Positions 8,791 through 17,900 of a DNA stretch of 64,000 bases are shown piece by piece (within the stretch, counting starts at the first letter, position 1; each line of letters begins with the position of its first letter). The position numbers and the translations under genes were made by a program. The DNA lies in the NCBI RefSeq assembly GCF_017573545.1, contig NZ_JAGEOK010000017.1:62001-126000 (forward strand), written 5' to 3'. The DNA is from Actinomadura nitritigenes (GTDB lineage Bacteria; Actinomycetota; Actinomycetes; Streptosporangiales; Streptosporangiaceae). The notes beneath the pieces are model-generated. The model did not search any database. It was not told the origin of the DNA and was given only the letters and a program-made list of their open reading frames with translations.

Positions 8791-8951
8791 GTTGTCCGAT
8801 TGTGCCACACGGGGTCCCGCGGATCCGGGGCGCGGGGCGGTGGCGGCCGTCACTGATCGTCACGGACGGTGGGGCGGTCATGGCGTAGAGTGCTGGAACC
8901 CGAGGTGGCGGCGGGGGTGCCGGGCTGCCTCGTTGTCCGATTGTGTCGCAC
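8791..8951. repeat. Pair of 20-bp direct repeats in a divergent promoter region
   Basis: GTTGTCCGATTGTGCCACAC at 8791-8810 and GTTGTCCGATTGTGTCGCAC at 8932-8951 match at 18 of 20 bases. They lie in the 356-bp region (8686-9041) between the malic enzyme and the amino acid transporter. The same region has GGATCC-GTGC-GGATCC at 9002-9017, just before the transporter ribosome site. No gene is seen in this interval. Operator role inferred. Confidence 0.6.
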
Positions 8952-9041
8952 CCTTTATCCGCATCGCCCCTGGTGTGCGCCAAAATGTGCACTTGACCTC
9001 AGGATCCGTGCGGATCCGATGCGACCTCTGGAGGGGGACCT

Positions 9042-10013
9042 GTGATCACTGGTTCTCTGCGCCGCCACGCCCTCGCGGCGGGCGCGCTCGTGCTGACAGG
9101 CGCCCTCGCCCTGTCGGCCTGCGGTGACGACAACGGTTCCGGTGGCGGCGCCGCCGCGCCGACCAAGTCCGTCGGGGACATCTTCTCCGGCATCACCCAG
9201 GACGCCTCGCTGAACGCGAAGCTGCCCGCCGACGTCAAGTCGGCCGGCAAGCTCACCGTCGGGACCGACCCGTCGTACGCGCCCAACGAGTTCTACGACA
9301 CCGACAACAAGACGCTGATCGGCATGGACCTCGACCTCGGCAAGGCGCTGGGCAAGAAGCTCGGTGTCGAGTTCGCCTTCCAGAAGGCCGGCTTCGACGC
9401 GATCATCCCGGGCATCAAGTCCGGCCAGTACCAGCTCGGCATGTCCTCGTTCACCGACAGCAAGGAGCGGGAGAAGACGGTCGACTTCGTCACCTACTTC
9501 ACCGCCGGCTCCGCGCTGATGGTCAAGAAGGGCAACCCGCAGGGCCTCAAGCCGGACGACCTGTCGCTGTGCGGCAAGAAGGTCGCGGTCGAGAAGGGCA
9601 CCGTCCAGAACGACGAGGTGTCGTCCACCGTCGACGCGGCGAAGGGCCTCGGCACGCGGACGAAGAAGTGCAAGGACGCCGGCAAGCCCGGTCCGGTCGG
9701 CCAGCCGTACCCGGACCAGAACGGCGCGAACCTGGCGCTGAGCAGCGGCCGCGCGGACGCGGTGCTGGCGGACTCGCCCGTCATCGACTACGCGGCGAAG
9801 CAGTCCGGCGGCCAGTTCGAGGTGTCCGGCGCGACCTACGACACCGCCCCGTACGGCATCGCGGTCGGCAAGCAGCTCGGCACCACCAAGGACGCGCTCC
9901 TCGGCGCGCTGAAGGCGCTGCAGGCCGACGGCACCTACAACAAGATCCTCGACAAGTGGGGCATCACCAGCGGGGCCAACACCTCGCCGCAGATCAACGG
10001 CGCCACGAGCTGA
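9042..10013 (+). CDS. Glutamate/polar amino acid ABC transporter, substrate-binding lipoprotein
   Basis: 323-residue family 3 solute-binding protein. The signal peptide ends in the lipobox LSAC (Cys about residue 27), so it is lipid-anchored outside the membrane. Motifs: LTVGTDPSYAPNEF, GMDLDLGKALGKKLGV, GFDAIIPGIKSGQYQLGMSS. The start is GTG with GAGGGGG upstream. It is followed at once by permease and ATPase genes. An insertion around residues 200-230 (KKCKDAGKPGPVGQPY) with Cys residues is seen in actinobacterial members of this group. Glutamate or glutamine is likely, not proven. Confidence 0.92.
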   Translation: MITGSLRRHALAAGALVLTGALALSACGDDNGSGGGAAAPTKSVGDIFSGITQDASLNAKLPADVKSAGKLTVGTDPSYAPNEFYDTDNKTLIGMDLDLGKALGKKLGVEFAFQKAGFDAIIPGIKSGQYQLGMSSFTDSKEREKTVDFVTYFTAGSALMVKKGNPQGLKPDDLSLCGKKVAVEKGTVQNDEVSSTVDAAKGLGTRTKKCKDAGKPGPVGQPYPDQNGANLALSSGRADAVLADSPVIDYAAKQSGGQFEVSGATYDTAPYGIAVGKQLGTTKDALLGALKALQADGTYNKILDKWGITSGANTSPQINGATS

Positions 10014-10017
10014 CCGG

Positions 10018-10965
10018 ATGACTGTCACGGACGAGACGTCGCGCGAGGGTCGGCCCGAGGAGATCCGGGCCGTCCCCGTGCGGCACTGGGGACGCTGGGT
10101 CGCCGCTGTGATCATCGCGTACATCGCGGTGTGGGCGGTCTACAGCGTCGTCAACAACCCCAACTTCGGCTGGGACGTCATCGGGCAGAACTTCACCACC
10201 ACCGCGGTGATGACCGGCATCGGCAAGACGCTGGAGCTGACCGCCATCGCGATGGTGATGGGCGTGGTCGGCGGCGTGCTGCTGGCGATCATGCGGCTGT
10301 CGCCGAACCCGCTGATCTCCGGGTCCGCCTGGCTGTACATCTGGGCGTTCCGCGGCACCCCCGTGCTGGTGCAGATCCTGCTGTGGGCGTTCATCAAGGC
10401 CCTCGTGCCGGAGCTGTCCATCGGCATCCCGTTCGGCCCGACGTTCGCGCACTTCGACGCGAACTCGCTGATCACCCCGTTCGTCGCGGGCTGCCTCGGG
10501 CTGGGGCTGAACGAGGCGGCGTACATGTCGGAGATCGTGCGGGCCGGCATCCTGTCGGTCGACCAGGGCCAGGCGGAGGCGGCGAGCGCGCTCGGCATGA
10601 GCCGCGCCAAGACGATGCGGCGGATCGTGCTGCCGCAGGCGATGCGGGTGATCATCCCGCCCACCGGCAACGAGACGATCTCGATGCTGAAGACGTCGTC
10701 GCTGGTGTCGGTGATCGCGGTGCCCGAGCTGCTGTACTCGGTGCAGATCATCTACGGCCGGACGTACCAGACGATCCCGCTGCTGCTGCTGGCCAGTATC
10801 TGGTACCTGATCATGACGTCGATCCTCACGGTCGGGCAGTTCTACCTGGAGCGCTACTTCGGGCGCGGCACCGCGCAGCGGCAGACGATGCTGGAGCGGC
10901 TGTGGAACAACCTGCGCGCCCGGCGGACCGCCCAGCAAGCGGCCGTCGAGGGGAGGGAACGGTGA
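10018..10965 (+). CDS. Amino acid ABC transporter permease (HisMQ type)
   Basis: 315-residue inner-membrane permease with a long N-terminal cytoplasmic part, then hydrophobic segments. Motifs: TLELTAIAMVMGVVGG, the EAA loop QAEAASALGMSRAKTMRRIV (about residue 190) and IPPTGNETISMLKTSSL. It starts 4 bp after the binding protein stop and overlaps the ATPase start (GTGA). Only one permease is present, so the channel is probably a homodimer. Confidence 0.92.
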   Translation: MTVTDETSREGRPEEIRAVPVRHWGRWVAAVIIAYIAVWAVYSVVNNPNFGWDVIGQNFTTTAVMTGIGKTLELTAIAMVMGVVGGVLLAIMRLSPNPLISGSAWLYIWAFRGTPVLVQILLWAFIKALVPELSIGIPFGPTFAHFDANSLITPFVAGCLGLGLNEAAYMSEIVRAGILSVDQGQAEAASALGMSRAKTMRRIVLPQAMRVIIPPTGNETISMLKTSSLVSVIAVPELLYSVQIIYGRTYQTIPLLLLASIWYLIMTSILTVGQFYLERYFGRGTAQRQTMLERLWNNLRARRTAQQAAVEGRER

Positions 10966-11804
10966 GCGGAGTCGGACTGGACAAGCCGGGGGCGGAGCCC
11001 CCGGAGCCCGTGGACGACGACGGGCCGGCCGGCGCCGCGGCGGGGCAGCCGATGGTTCGGTCCGAGGGCGTCTGCAAGTCCTTCGGCCGGCTGGACGTGC
11101 TCAAGGGCATCGACCTGGAGGTCATGCCGGGCGAGGTGATGTGCGTCATCGGGCCGTCCGGGTCCGGCAAGTCGACGTTCCTGCGCTGCATCAACCACCT
11201 GGAGAAGATCAACGCCGGGCGGCTGTGGGTGAACGGGCACCTGGTCGGCTACCGGGAGCGCGGCGGCAAGCTGCACGAGCTGCGCGAGAGCGAGGTCGCC
11301 GCGCAGCGCCGCGACATCGGCATGGTGTTCCAGCGCTTCAACCTGTTCCCGCACATGACGGCGCTGGAGAACGTCATGGAGGCGCCGGTCCAGGTCCGGC
11401 GGATCCCCCGGGCGAAGGCGCGGGAGGCGGCCGTCGCGCTGCTGGAGCGGGTCGGGCTCGCCGACAAGGCCCGCAGCTACCCCTCGCAGCTGTCCGGCGG
11501 GCAGCAGCAGCGCGTCGCGATCGCGCGGGCGCTGGCGATGGAACCGGCGCTGATGCTGTTCGACGAGCCGACCTCGGCGCTCGACCCGGAGCTGGTCGGC
11601 GAGGTGCTGGAGGTCATGAAGCAGCTCGCGGTGGACGGCATGACGATGATCGTCGTCACCCACGAGATGGGGTTCGCCCGCGAGGTCGGCGACTCGCTCG
11701 TCTTCATGGACGGCGGCGTCGTCGTGGAGAAGGGCACGCCCCGCGAGGTGCTCGCGAACCCGCAGCACCGGCGCACGCAGGACTTCCTGTCCAAGGTGCT
11801 CTGA
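10962..11804 (+). CDS. Amino acid ABC transporter ATP-binding protein
   Basis: 280-residue ATPase, GlnQ/GluA type. Walker A GPSGSGKST, Q-loop VFQRFNLFPHMT, signature LSGGQQQRVAIARAL, Walker B LMLFDEPTSALDPE and switch VTHEMGFARE. The start GTG at 10962 overlaps the permease stop and follows GGGGAGGG. It energises the importer formed with the two upstream genes. A 34-residue acidic N-terminal extension precedes the ABC domain. Confidence 0.95.
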   Translation: MSGVGLDKPGAEPPEPVDDDGPAGAAAGQPMVRSEGVCKSFGRLDVLKGIDLEVMPGEVMCVIGPSGSGKSTFLRCINHLEKINAGRLWVNGHLVGYRERGGKLHELRESEVAAQRRDIGMVFQRFNLFPHMTALENVMEAPVQVRRIPRAKAREAAVALLERVGLADKARSYPSQLSGGQQQRVAIARALAMEPALMLFDEPTSALDPELVGEVLEVMKQLAVDGMTMIVVTHEMGFAREVGDSLVFMDGGVVVEKGTPREVLANPQHRRTQDFLSKVL

Positions 11805-11810
11805 TCCCGC

Positions 11811-11903
11811 GCTCCGGGCGGTGGCCCCTGGGCCTCTGAGGCCCGCCCCGGAGCCCGCCGGGTGCGTTCCGGACGGCCCGTCCCCGGTGGGGGCGGGTCG
11901 TCC
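11811..11903. terminator. Two consecutive GC hairpins after the amino acid transporter
   Basis: The first structure contains GGGCCTC-T-GAGGCCC (11830-11844) inside an outer GCTCCGGGCGG arm. The second pairs GGACGGCCCG-CCCC with GGGG-CGGGTCGTCC (11871-11903, some mismatches). Probable terminators of the operon. Confidence 0.6.
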
Positions 11904-11922
11904 GGCGTGCGGGCCGGGCGGT

Positions 11923-11928
11923 TAGTGT
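11923..11928 (+). promoter_or_regulatory. -10 element of a probable leaderless promoter
   Basis: TAGTGT (TANNNT) ends 6 bases before the ATG at 11935; no ribosome site is visible. Confidence 0.5.
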
Positions 11929-11934
11929 GCGTTC

Positions 11935-12903
11935 ATGTTCGCTGTCACGGCCACGCAGATCGACGCAGACAATCCGCTGAACGGGCTGACGCTGGGGGAG
12001 CGGCCCGATCCCGAGGTGCCGGACGGCTGGACGACCGTCACGGTGAAGGCCACCGCGCTCAACCACCACGACCTGTGGTCGCTGCGCGGCGTAGGGCTCC
12101 CCGCCGACCGGCTCCCGATGATCCTCGGCTGCGACGCCGCCGGCGTCGACGAGGACGGCAACGAGGTCATCGTGCACTCGGTGATCGGCGACCCGGAGCG
12201 CGGCGGCGGCGACGAGACCCTCGACCCGAAGCGGTCGCTGCTGTCGGAGCGGTACCAGGGGACGCTCGCCGAGAAGGTCGCGGTGCCGCGCCGCAACCTC
12301 GTCCGCAAGCCGGCGGAGCTGTCGTTCGAGGAGGCCGCGTGCCTGCCGACGGCGTGGCTGACCGCCTACCGGATGCTGTTCGACAAGGCGGGGCTGCAGC
12401 CCGGCGCGACGGTGCTGGTGCAGGGGGCGGGCGGCGGCGTCGCGACCGCCGCGATCGCGCTGGCGTCGGCGGCCGGGTTCCGGGTGTTCGCGACGAGCCG
12501 CAGCGAGGCCAAGCGCAAGCGCGCCCTGGAGCTCGGCGCGGACGTCGCCGTGGAGTCCGGCGCGCGGCTGCCGGAGCGGGTCGACGCGGTCATCGAGACC
12601 GTCGGCCAGGCGACGTGGTCGCACTCGCTGAAGTCGCTGCGGCCGGGCGGCCGGATCGTGGTGTCCGGCGCCACCAGCGGCCAGGTGCCCCCGGCCGAGC
12701 TGAACCGGGTGTTCTTCCTGCAGCTCCAGGTCATCGGGTCCACGATGGGCACCCGGGAGCAGCTCGAGCGGCTCGCGCGGTTCCTGGTGAAGACCGGCAC
12801 CCGCCCGCTGATCGACCGGACGCTGCCCCTGTCGCAGGCCCGCGACGGTTTCGCCGCGATGGCCGAGGGCGACCTCTTCGGCAAGATCGTCTTCACGCCG
12901 TGA
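11935..12903 (+). CDS. Zinc-type alcohol dehydrogenase-like protein / quinone oxidoreductase (MDR superfamily)
   Basis: 322-residue cytosolic medium-chain oxidoreductase. GroES-like N-terminal half (LNHHDLWSLRG, LGCDAAG) and Rossmann half with VQGAGGGVATAAIAL (about residues 160-175). The GCDAAGVDEDGNEV region keeps the fold, but a full set of structural-zinc cysteines is not evident, favouring a zinc-free quinone-reductase-like enzyme. Monocistronic, apparently leaderless, and closed by a long bidirectional hairpin. Substrate unknown. Confidence 0.88.
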   Translation: MFAVTATQIDADNPLNGLTLGERPDPEVPDGWTTVTVKATALNHHDLWSLRGVGLPADRLPMILGCDAAGVDEDGNEVIVHSVIGDPERGGGDETLDPKRSLLSERYQGTLAEKVAVPRRNLVRKPAELSFEEAACLPTAWLTAYRMLFDKAGLQPGATVLVQGAGGGVATAAIALASAAGFRVFATSRSEAKRKRALELGADVAVESGARLPERVDAVIETVGQATWSHSLKSLRPGGRIVVSGATSGQVPPAELNRVFFLQLQVIGSTMGTREQLERLARFLVKTGTRPLIDRTLPLSQARDGFAAMAEGDLFGKIVFTP

Positions 12904-12908
12904 CCGTG

Positions 12909-12964
12909 GGGTCGCGGTGAGCCGTCGTCATGCGGCGTCCCATGACGTCGGCTCGCCGCGACCC
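12909..12964. terminator. Bidirectional long hairpin terminator
   Basis: GGGTCGCGGTGAGCCG (12909-12924) pairs with CGGCTCGCCGCGACCC (12949-12964, one mismatch), with an inner stem CGTCATG/CATGACG (12926-12932, 12941-12947). It lies between two converging genes. Confidence 0.8.
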
Positions 12965-12978
12965 GGCGAACGGGGCGG

Positions 12979-13704
12979 TCAGTCGCGGTCGCGGTCGAGG
13001 ATCTCGGTGCGCAGGCGGTCGCGGGTCTCGTCCAGGAGGGTCTGGACGGCGGCCAGGTCGTCGTCGCTGAGGCGGGACCGCTTCGCGGCCTTCCGGACGT
13101 CCTCGACGAACCGGCGCAGCAGGCGCTCCAGCTTCAGGCGGGCGATGTCCTCGCGGCTGCCGGTCGCCGTCTTCCAGGCGTCCTCCCAGTTCTGCCGCCA
13201 CTCCTCCTTCCACGCCTGCTTCTGCTCGCGCCAGAAGTCCTTCTGCCGCCGCCACTCGTCCTTCTGCCGGTCGGTGGACTCCTTCCACGCCTCCTTGGAC
13301 GTGGTCTTCCCCTGGTCGCGCATCGTCCGCGCGGCCTGCGTCAGCTCCTCGCGCAGCGACCGGACGGTCTGCCGGACGTCCTGCTGCACACCGCGCGCGA
13401 ACTCCTGCGCGGACGCGGTGATCTCCTCCTCCAGCTCGGCCAGCTCGTCCATCCGGCGCTCCAGCTCCTCGCGGCCCTTGTCGGTCAGCGAGTACACCTT
13501 CTTGCCCTTGACGACCTCGTGGGTGACCAGGCCCTCGGCCTCCAGCCGGGCCAGCCGCGGATAGATCGTCCCGGGTGAGGGCGAGTACACCCCGAGGAAC
13601 CGGTCCTGCAGGATCCGGATCACCTCGTAGCCGTGCCGCGGGCTCTCCTCCAGCAGCTTCAGCAGGTACAGGCGGAGCCGGCCGTGGCCGAAAACGGGGC
13701 TCAA
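12979..13704 (-). CDS. PadR-family transcriptional regulator with long coiled-coil C-terminus
   Basis: 241 residues. The N-terminal winged helix (about 1-80) has the PadR signature HGYEVIRILQDRF, SPGTIYPRLARLEAEGLV and YSLTDKGRE. Residues 85-235 are highly charged and helical with a Trp/Lys/Glu/Gln-rich segment (about 150-180), much longer than typical PadR tails. The start is TTG at 13704, one base after the DUF4097 stop, with GGAGAAG upstream. Coupling with the DUF4097 gene is a common actinobacterial pair; it probably represses that operon and may sense the envelope through the coiled coil. Confidence 0.9.
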   Translation of the reverse strand: MSPVFGHGRLRLYLLKLLEESPRHGYEVIRILQDRFLGVYSPSPGTIYPRLARLEAEGLVTHEVVKGKKVYSLTDKGREELERRMDELAELEEEITASAQEFARGVQQDVRQTVRSLREELTQAARTMRDQGKTTSKEAWKESTDRQKDEWRRQKDFWREQKQAWKEEWRQNWEDAWKTATGSREDIARLKLERLLRRFVEDVRKAAKRSRLSDDDLAAVQTLLDETRDRLRTEILDRDRD

Positions 13705-13705
13705 C

Positions 13706-14530
13706 TCACTTCTCCATTCGCGGGGTGCTGATCTCCGGGGCCTCGTCGTCGCGGCCGAGGAGGGTGATCGAGCCGGACACGGAGTTGACCGACAGCCGGC
13801 CCGACCCGTCGCCGATCTTGCCGGAGACGGTGGTGGCGACGGCCCGGTCGGTGCGGCCGAGCTCGGGGAAGGACGTCTCGATCCGGCCGGCCGCCGCGTT
13901 CAGCGTCACCCGCGCCCCGGCCGACTCGGGGATCCGCAGCGCGACCTCGCCGGAGACCGTGTTGACCTCCACCCGCCCGTCGCCGACCAGGTCGACGTCG
14001 GCGGCGATGCGGCCGCTGACGGTGCGGGCGGTGAGCTGCTCGACCACGCCGCCGGCGAGCGCCAGGTCGCCGGAGACGGAGGTGAACGACACCGTGCCGT
14101 CCAAGCCCTGCGCCTCGATGTCGCCGGACACCGTGTTGGCGTCGACGGCGCCGGTCACCCCGTCCAGCGTGATGCCGCCGGACGCGCACTTGATGGACGT
14201 GCGGGCGGTCAGCCCGGTGATCACCGCGTCGGCGGACACCAGGTTGACGGTGACGGGGCAGTCGTGCGGGACGGTCACCGTGATCGCGGCGCGGGCGTTG
14301 CGGGTGCGCAGCCAGCTCAGCACGCCCTCCAGGAGCCGGTCGTGGGTGATCGTCAGCATCCCGGCCTCGTGCGCGATCACCAGCGGCGGCCCCTCGACCT
14401 CGCTGACCATGACGGACGGCCGCTCGTCGGAGGCGAGCACGGAGACGGTCCCGGCGATCAGCGTCGTGCGCAGCGTGACCACGCCGTCGAAGTCCAGCGT
14501 GGTCGGTTCGTCGATCGTCCAGCGCGGCAT
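13706..14530 (-). CDS. DUF4097-family beta-strand repeat protein
   Basis: 274 residues, no signal peptide. From about residue 95 on it is a series of short beta repeats of the type NTVSGDIEAQG, FTSVSGDLALAG, ARTVSGRIAADV, NTVSGEVALRI, TTVSGKIGDGS, NSVSGSITLLG, which is the VSG-D/E pattern of the DUF4097 beta-solenoid. Function unknown; often linked to PadR regulators or envelope stress genes. It is translated just ahead of the PadR gene. The promoter region has two related GAT-N2-N2-TCGCG half-sites. Confidence 0.88.
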   Translation of the reverse strand: MPRWTIDEPTTLDFDGVVTLRTTLIAGTVSVLASDERPSVMVSEVEGPPLVIAHEAGMLTITHDRLLEGVLSWLRTRNARAAITVTVPHDCPVTVNLVSADAVITGLTARTSIKCASGGITLDGVTGAVDANTVSGDIEAQGLDGTVSFTSVSGDLALAGGVVEQLTARTVSGRIAADVDLVGDGRVEVNTVSGEVALRIPESAGARVTLNAAAGRIETSFPELGRTDRAVATTVSGKIGDGSGRLSVNSVSGSITLLGRDDEAPEISTPRMEK

Positions 14531-14570
14531 CGCCTCATGCCCTTCGTCCGAGGGTTCCTTCCGGTAACAC

Positions 14571-14608
14571 GATATGTCGCGTCACCCAAAAGTCAAGATG
14601 TATCGCGA
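14571..14608 (-). promoter_or_regulatory. Candidate PadR operator upstream of DUF4097/PadR operon
   Basis: GATATGTCGCG (14571-14581) and GATGTATCGCG (14597-14607) are two similar half-sites 26 bp apart, upstream of the ATG at 14530. The 14-mer AAGATGTATCGCGA (14595-14608) reappears as AAGATACATCGCGA at 48522-48535, before the DUF1707 gene. Autoregulation by the PadR protein is inferred. Confidence 0.5.
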
Positions 14609-14642
14609 ACCCCGGCGCTCCGCTCCGCCGCACCCCCGCACG

Positions 14643-14822
14643 TCAGTCGTCGTCCTCGTCGTCGAGGCGGGCCAGCCAGGTGGCGAGGCGGTCCACCGGC
14701 GTCTCGAACTCGGGGTTCAGATCGACGAACTCGCGGAGCCGCTCGGCCAGCCACGTCAGGCTGACCTCCTCCGCGCCACGGCGCTCGGTGAGCTCCTCGA
14801 TGCCCCGATCGGTGAAGTACAT
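14643..14822 (-). CDS. DUF6104 family small protein
   Basis: 59-residue acidic protein starting MYFTDRGIEEL and ending in an Asp/Glu run (WLARLDDEDDD). This matches the short actinobacterial DUF6104 family in length and sequence. The ATG at 14822 has GAGGGA upstream; longer in-frame starts read into the kgd terminator and are rejected. Function unknown. It lies 95 bp downstream of kgd, behind a strong hairpin, so it probably has its own promoter or lives on read-through. Confidence 0.85.
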   Translation of the reverse strand: MYFTDRGIEELTERRGAEEVSLTWLAERLREFVDLNPEFETPVDRLATWLARLDDEDDD

Positions 14823-14844
14823 GTGACTCGTTCCCTCTAACGCA

Positions 14845-14888
14845 GTCGCTCCGCGTCCCGCCGCCACGGCGGCGGGACGCGGAGCGAC
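14845..14888. terminator. Perfect 21-bp hairpin after kgd
   Basis: GTCGCTCCGCGTCCCGCCGC+C (14845-14865) and its exact complement (14868-14888) are separated by 2 bases. It begins 29 bp beyond the kgd stop and lies upstream of DUF6104. Confidence 0.85.
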
Positions 14889-14916
14889 ACGGCCTGTCCA
14901 TCAGCTCACAGCGGCG

Positions 14917-17900
14917 TCAGAACAGCCTGGACAGCAGCGCTTCCTGCTCGGCCTGGTGCAGCTTCGCCGACCCTACGGCGGGCGACGACGACGCCGGGCG
15001 CGACACCCGCGACATCCTCAGCCCCTCGATGTGGTGCGGCAGCTTCAGCGCCATGAACGGCCAGGCGCCCATGTTCGCCGGCTCGTCCTGGACGAAGACC
15101 ACCTCGACGCCGGACGGGTACTTCGCCAGCTCCGCCCTGATCTCGTCGACCGGCGGCGGGTACAGCCGCTCGACCCGCACGACCGCGGTGTCGTTGGCGC
15201 CCGCCGCGTCGCGGGCCTTCGCCACGTCGTAGTAGATCTTGCCGGTGGTGAGCAGCACCCGCTTCACGCCCGCCGGGTCCACCGCCGGGTTGGACTCCGG
15301 GATGACCGGCTGGAACGCGCCGTCGGTGATCTGCTCGACCGGCGACGTCGCCGCCTTCAGCCGCAGCAGCGACTTCGGCGTGAACACCACGAGCGGCTTG
15401 CCCCGGCCGGACAGCACCTGCCAGCGCAGCAGGTGGAAGTAGTTCGCCGGCGTCGTCGGGTAGGCGACCGTCATGTTGTCCTGCGCGCACAGCTGCAGGT
15501 ACCGCTCGATCCGCGCGGACGAGTGGTCGGGGCCCTGCCCCTCGTAGCCGTGCGGCAGCAGCAGCACCAGGCTGGAGCGCTGGCCCCACTTCTGCTCGCC
15601 GGACGAGATGTACTCGTCCACCACCGACTGGGCGCCGTTGGCGAAGTCGCCGAACTGCGCCTCCCACGCGACGAGCGCGTCCGGGCGGGTCATCGAGTAG
15701 CCGTACTCGAAGCCCATCGCCGCGTACTCGCTGAGCAGCGAGTCGTGCACGTAGAACTTCGACACGCCCTGCCCGAACTGCTTGAGCGGGGTGTACTCCT
15801 CGCCGGTCTTGCGGTCGACGAGCACCGCGTGCCGCTGCCCGAACGTGCCGCGCCGGGTGTCCTGCCCGACGAGCCGGACCGGGTGGCCGTCCATCAGCAG
15901 CGAGCCCATCGCCAGCAGCTCGCCGGTCGCCCAGTCGATCGCGTCGTCCTCGATCATCTGCGCGCGGCGCTGCAGGATCGGCTGCAGCCGCGGGTGCGGG
16001 GTGAAGCCGTCCGGCAGGCTGACCTGCGTCTCGATGATCCGCTTGACGGTCTCCTGCGGGATCGCCGTGCCGGCCCCGCCGTGGTCGATCGGGATGCGCT
16101 CCTCGACGTCCGGCTTGACGACCGAGCCCGGCTCCAGGGGCTTCTTCACGGCCTCGCGGGTCTCGGTGAAGGCCCGCTCCAGCTGCTCCTGGTAGTCGCG
16201 CAGCGCCTGCTCGGCCTCCTCGACGGTGATGTCGCCGCGGCCGATCAGCGCCTCGGTGTACAGCTTGCGCACCGAGCGCTTGGCGTCGATCAGGTCGTAC
16301 ATCAGCGGCTGGGTGAACGAGGGGTTCTCGCCCTCGTTGTGGCCCCGGCGCCGGTAGCAGACCATGTCGATGACGACGTCCTTCTTGAACGTCTGCCGGT
16401 ACTCGAACGCCAGCCGCGCCACCCGCGCGCACGCCTCCGGGTCGTCGCCGTTGACGTGGAAGATCGGCGCCTGGATCATCCGGGCCACGTCGGTGGCGTA
16501 CACGCTGGACCGCGAGTACTCCGGCGCGGTGGTGAAGCCGACCTGGTTGTTGATGATCACGTGCACGGTGCCGCCGGTGCGGTAGCCGCGCAGCTGCGAC
16601 AGGTTCAGCGTCTCGGCCACCACGCCCTGCCCGGCGAACGCGGCGTCCCCGTGGATCAGGATCGGCAGCACCGTGAACCCGGCCTCGCCGACGTCCAGCA
16701 GGTCCTGCTTGGCGCGGACGACGCCCTCCAGCACCGGGTCGACCGTCTCCAGGTGGGACGGGTTCGCGACCAGCTCGGTGTGGATCTTCGAGCCGTCGTC
16801 GGCGACGAAGTCGCCGGACGCGCCCAGGTGGTACTTCACGTCGCCGGAGCCCTGCGCGCTGCGCGGGTCGAGGTTGCCCTCGAACTCGCCGAAGATCTGC
16901 CCGTAGGACTTGCCGACGATGTTGGCGAGCACGTTCAGCCGGCCGCGGTGCGCCATCCCGATGACGACCTCGTCCAGGCTGGCCTTCGCCGCCGCGGAGA
17001 TCACCGAGTCCAGCAGCGGGATGACGGACTCGCCGCCCTCCAGCGAGAACCGCTTCTGCCCGACGAACTTGGTCTGCAGGAACGTCTCGAACGCCTCGGC
17101 GCTGTTCAGCCGGCGCAGGACGTGCAGCTGCTCCTCGCGGGACGGCTTGTCGTGCGGGACCTCGACGCGGGCCTGGATCCAGGCGCGCTCCTCCGGGTCC
17201 TGGATGTGCATGTACTCGATGCCGACCGTCCGGCAGTACGCCATCCGCAGCACGCCGAGGATGTCGCGCAGCTTCATGGTCGGCTTGCCGCCGAACCCGC
17301 CGGTCGCGAACTCGCGCTCCAGGTCCCACAGGGTGAGGCCGTGCTTGAGGATGTCGAGGTCGGGGTGGCGGCGCTGCTTGTACTCCAGCGGGTCGGTGTC
17401 GGCCATCAGGTGGCCGCGGACCCGGTAGGCGTGGATCAGCTCGTGCACCCGGGCGATCTTGGCGACGTCGTCCTCGTGGCCGGCGGAGATGTCCTTGACC
17501 CAGCGCACCGGCTCGTACGGGATGCGCAGCGCCTCGAAGATCTCGTCGTAGAAGCCGTCCTCGCCGAGCAGCAGCTCGTGGATGCGGCGCAGGAAGTCGC
17601 CGGACTGGGCGCCCTGGATGATCCGGTGGTCGTAGGTGGAGGTCAGCGTCATGACCTTGCTGATCCCCATCCGGGCCAGCGTGTCGGTGGACGCCCCGGC
17701 GAACTCGGCGGGGTACTCCATCGCGCCGACGCCGATGATGGTGCCCTGCCCGGGCATCAGCCGCGGCACCGAGTGCACCGTTCCGATCGTGCCCGGGTTC
17801 GTCAGGCTGATCGTGGTGCCCTGGTAGTCCTCGATGGTCAGCTTGTTGCCGCGCGCCTTGCGGACGATCTCCTCGTACGCGGCCCAGAACTGGCGGAAGT

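Noticed and set aside
8649..8888. 79-codon open frame upstream of the amino acid transporter
   Set aside because: No ribosome site, unusual composition, and overlaps the malic enzyme start; treated as promoter DNA.
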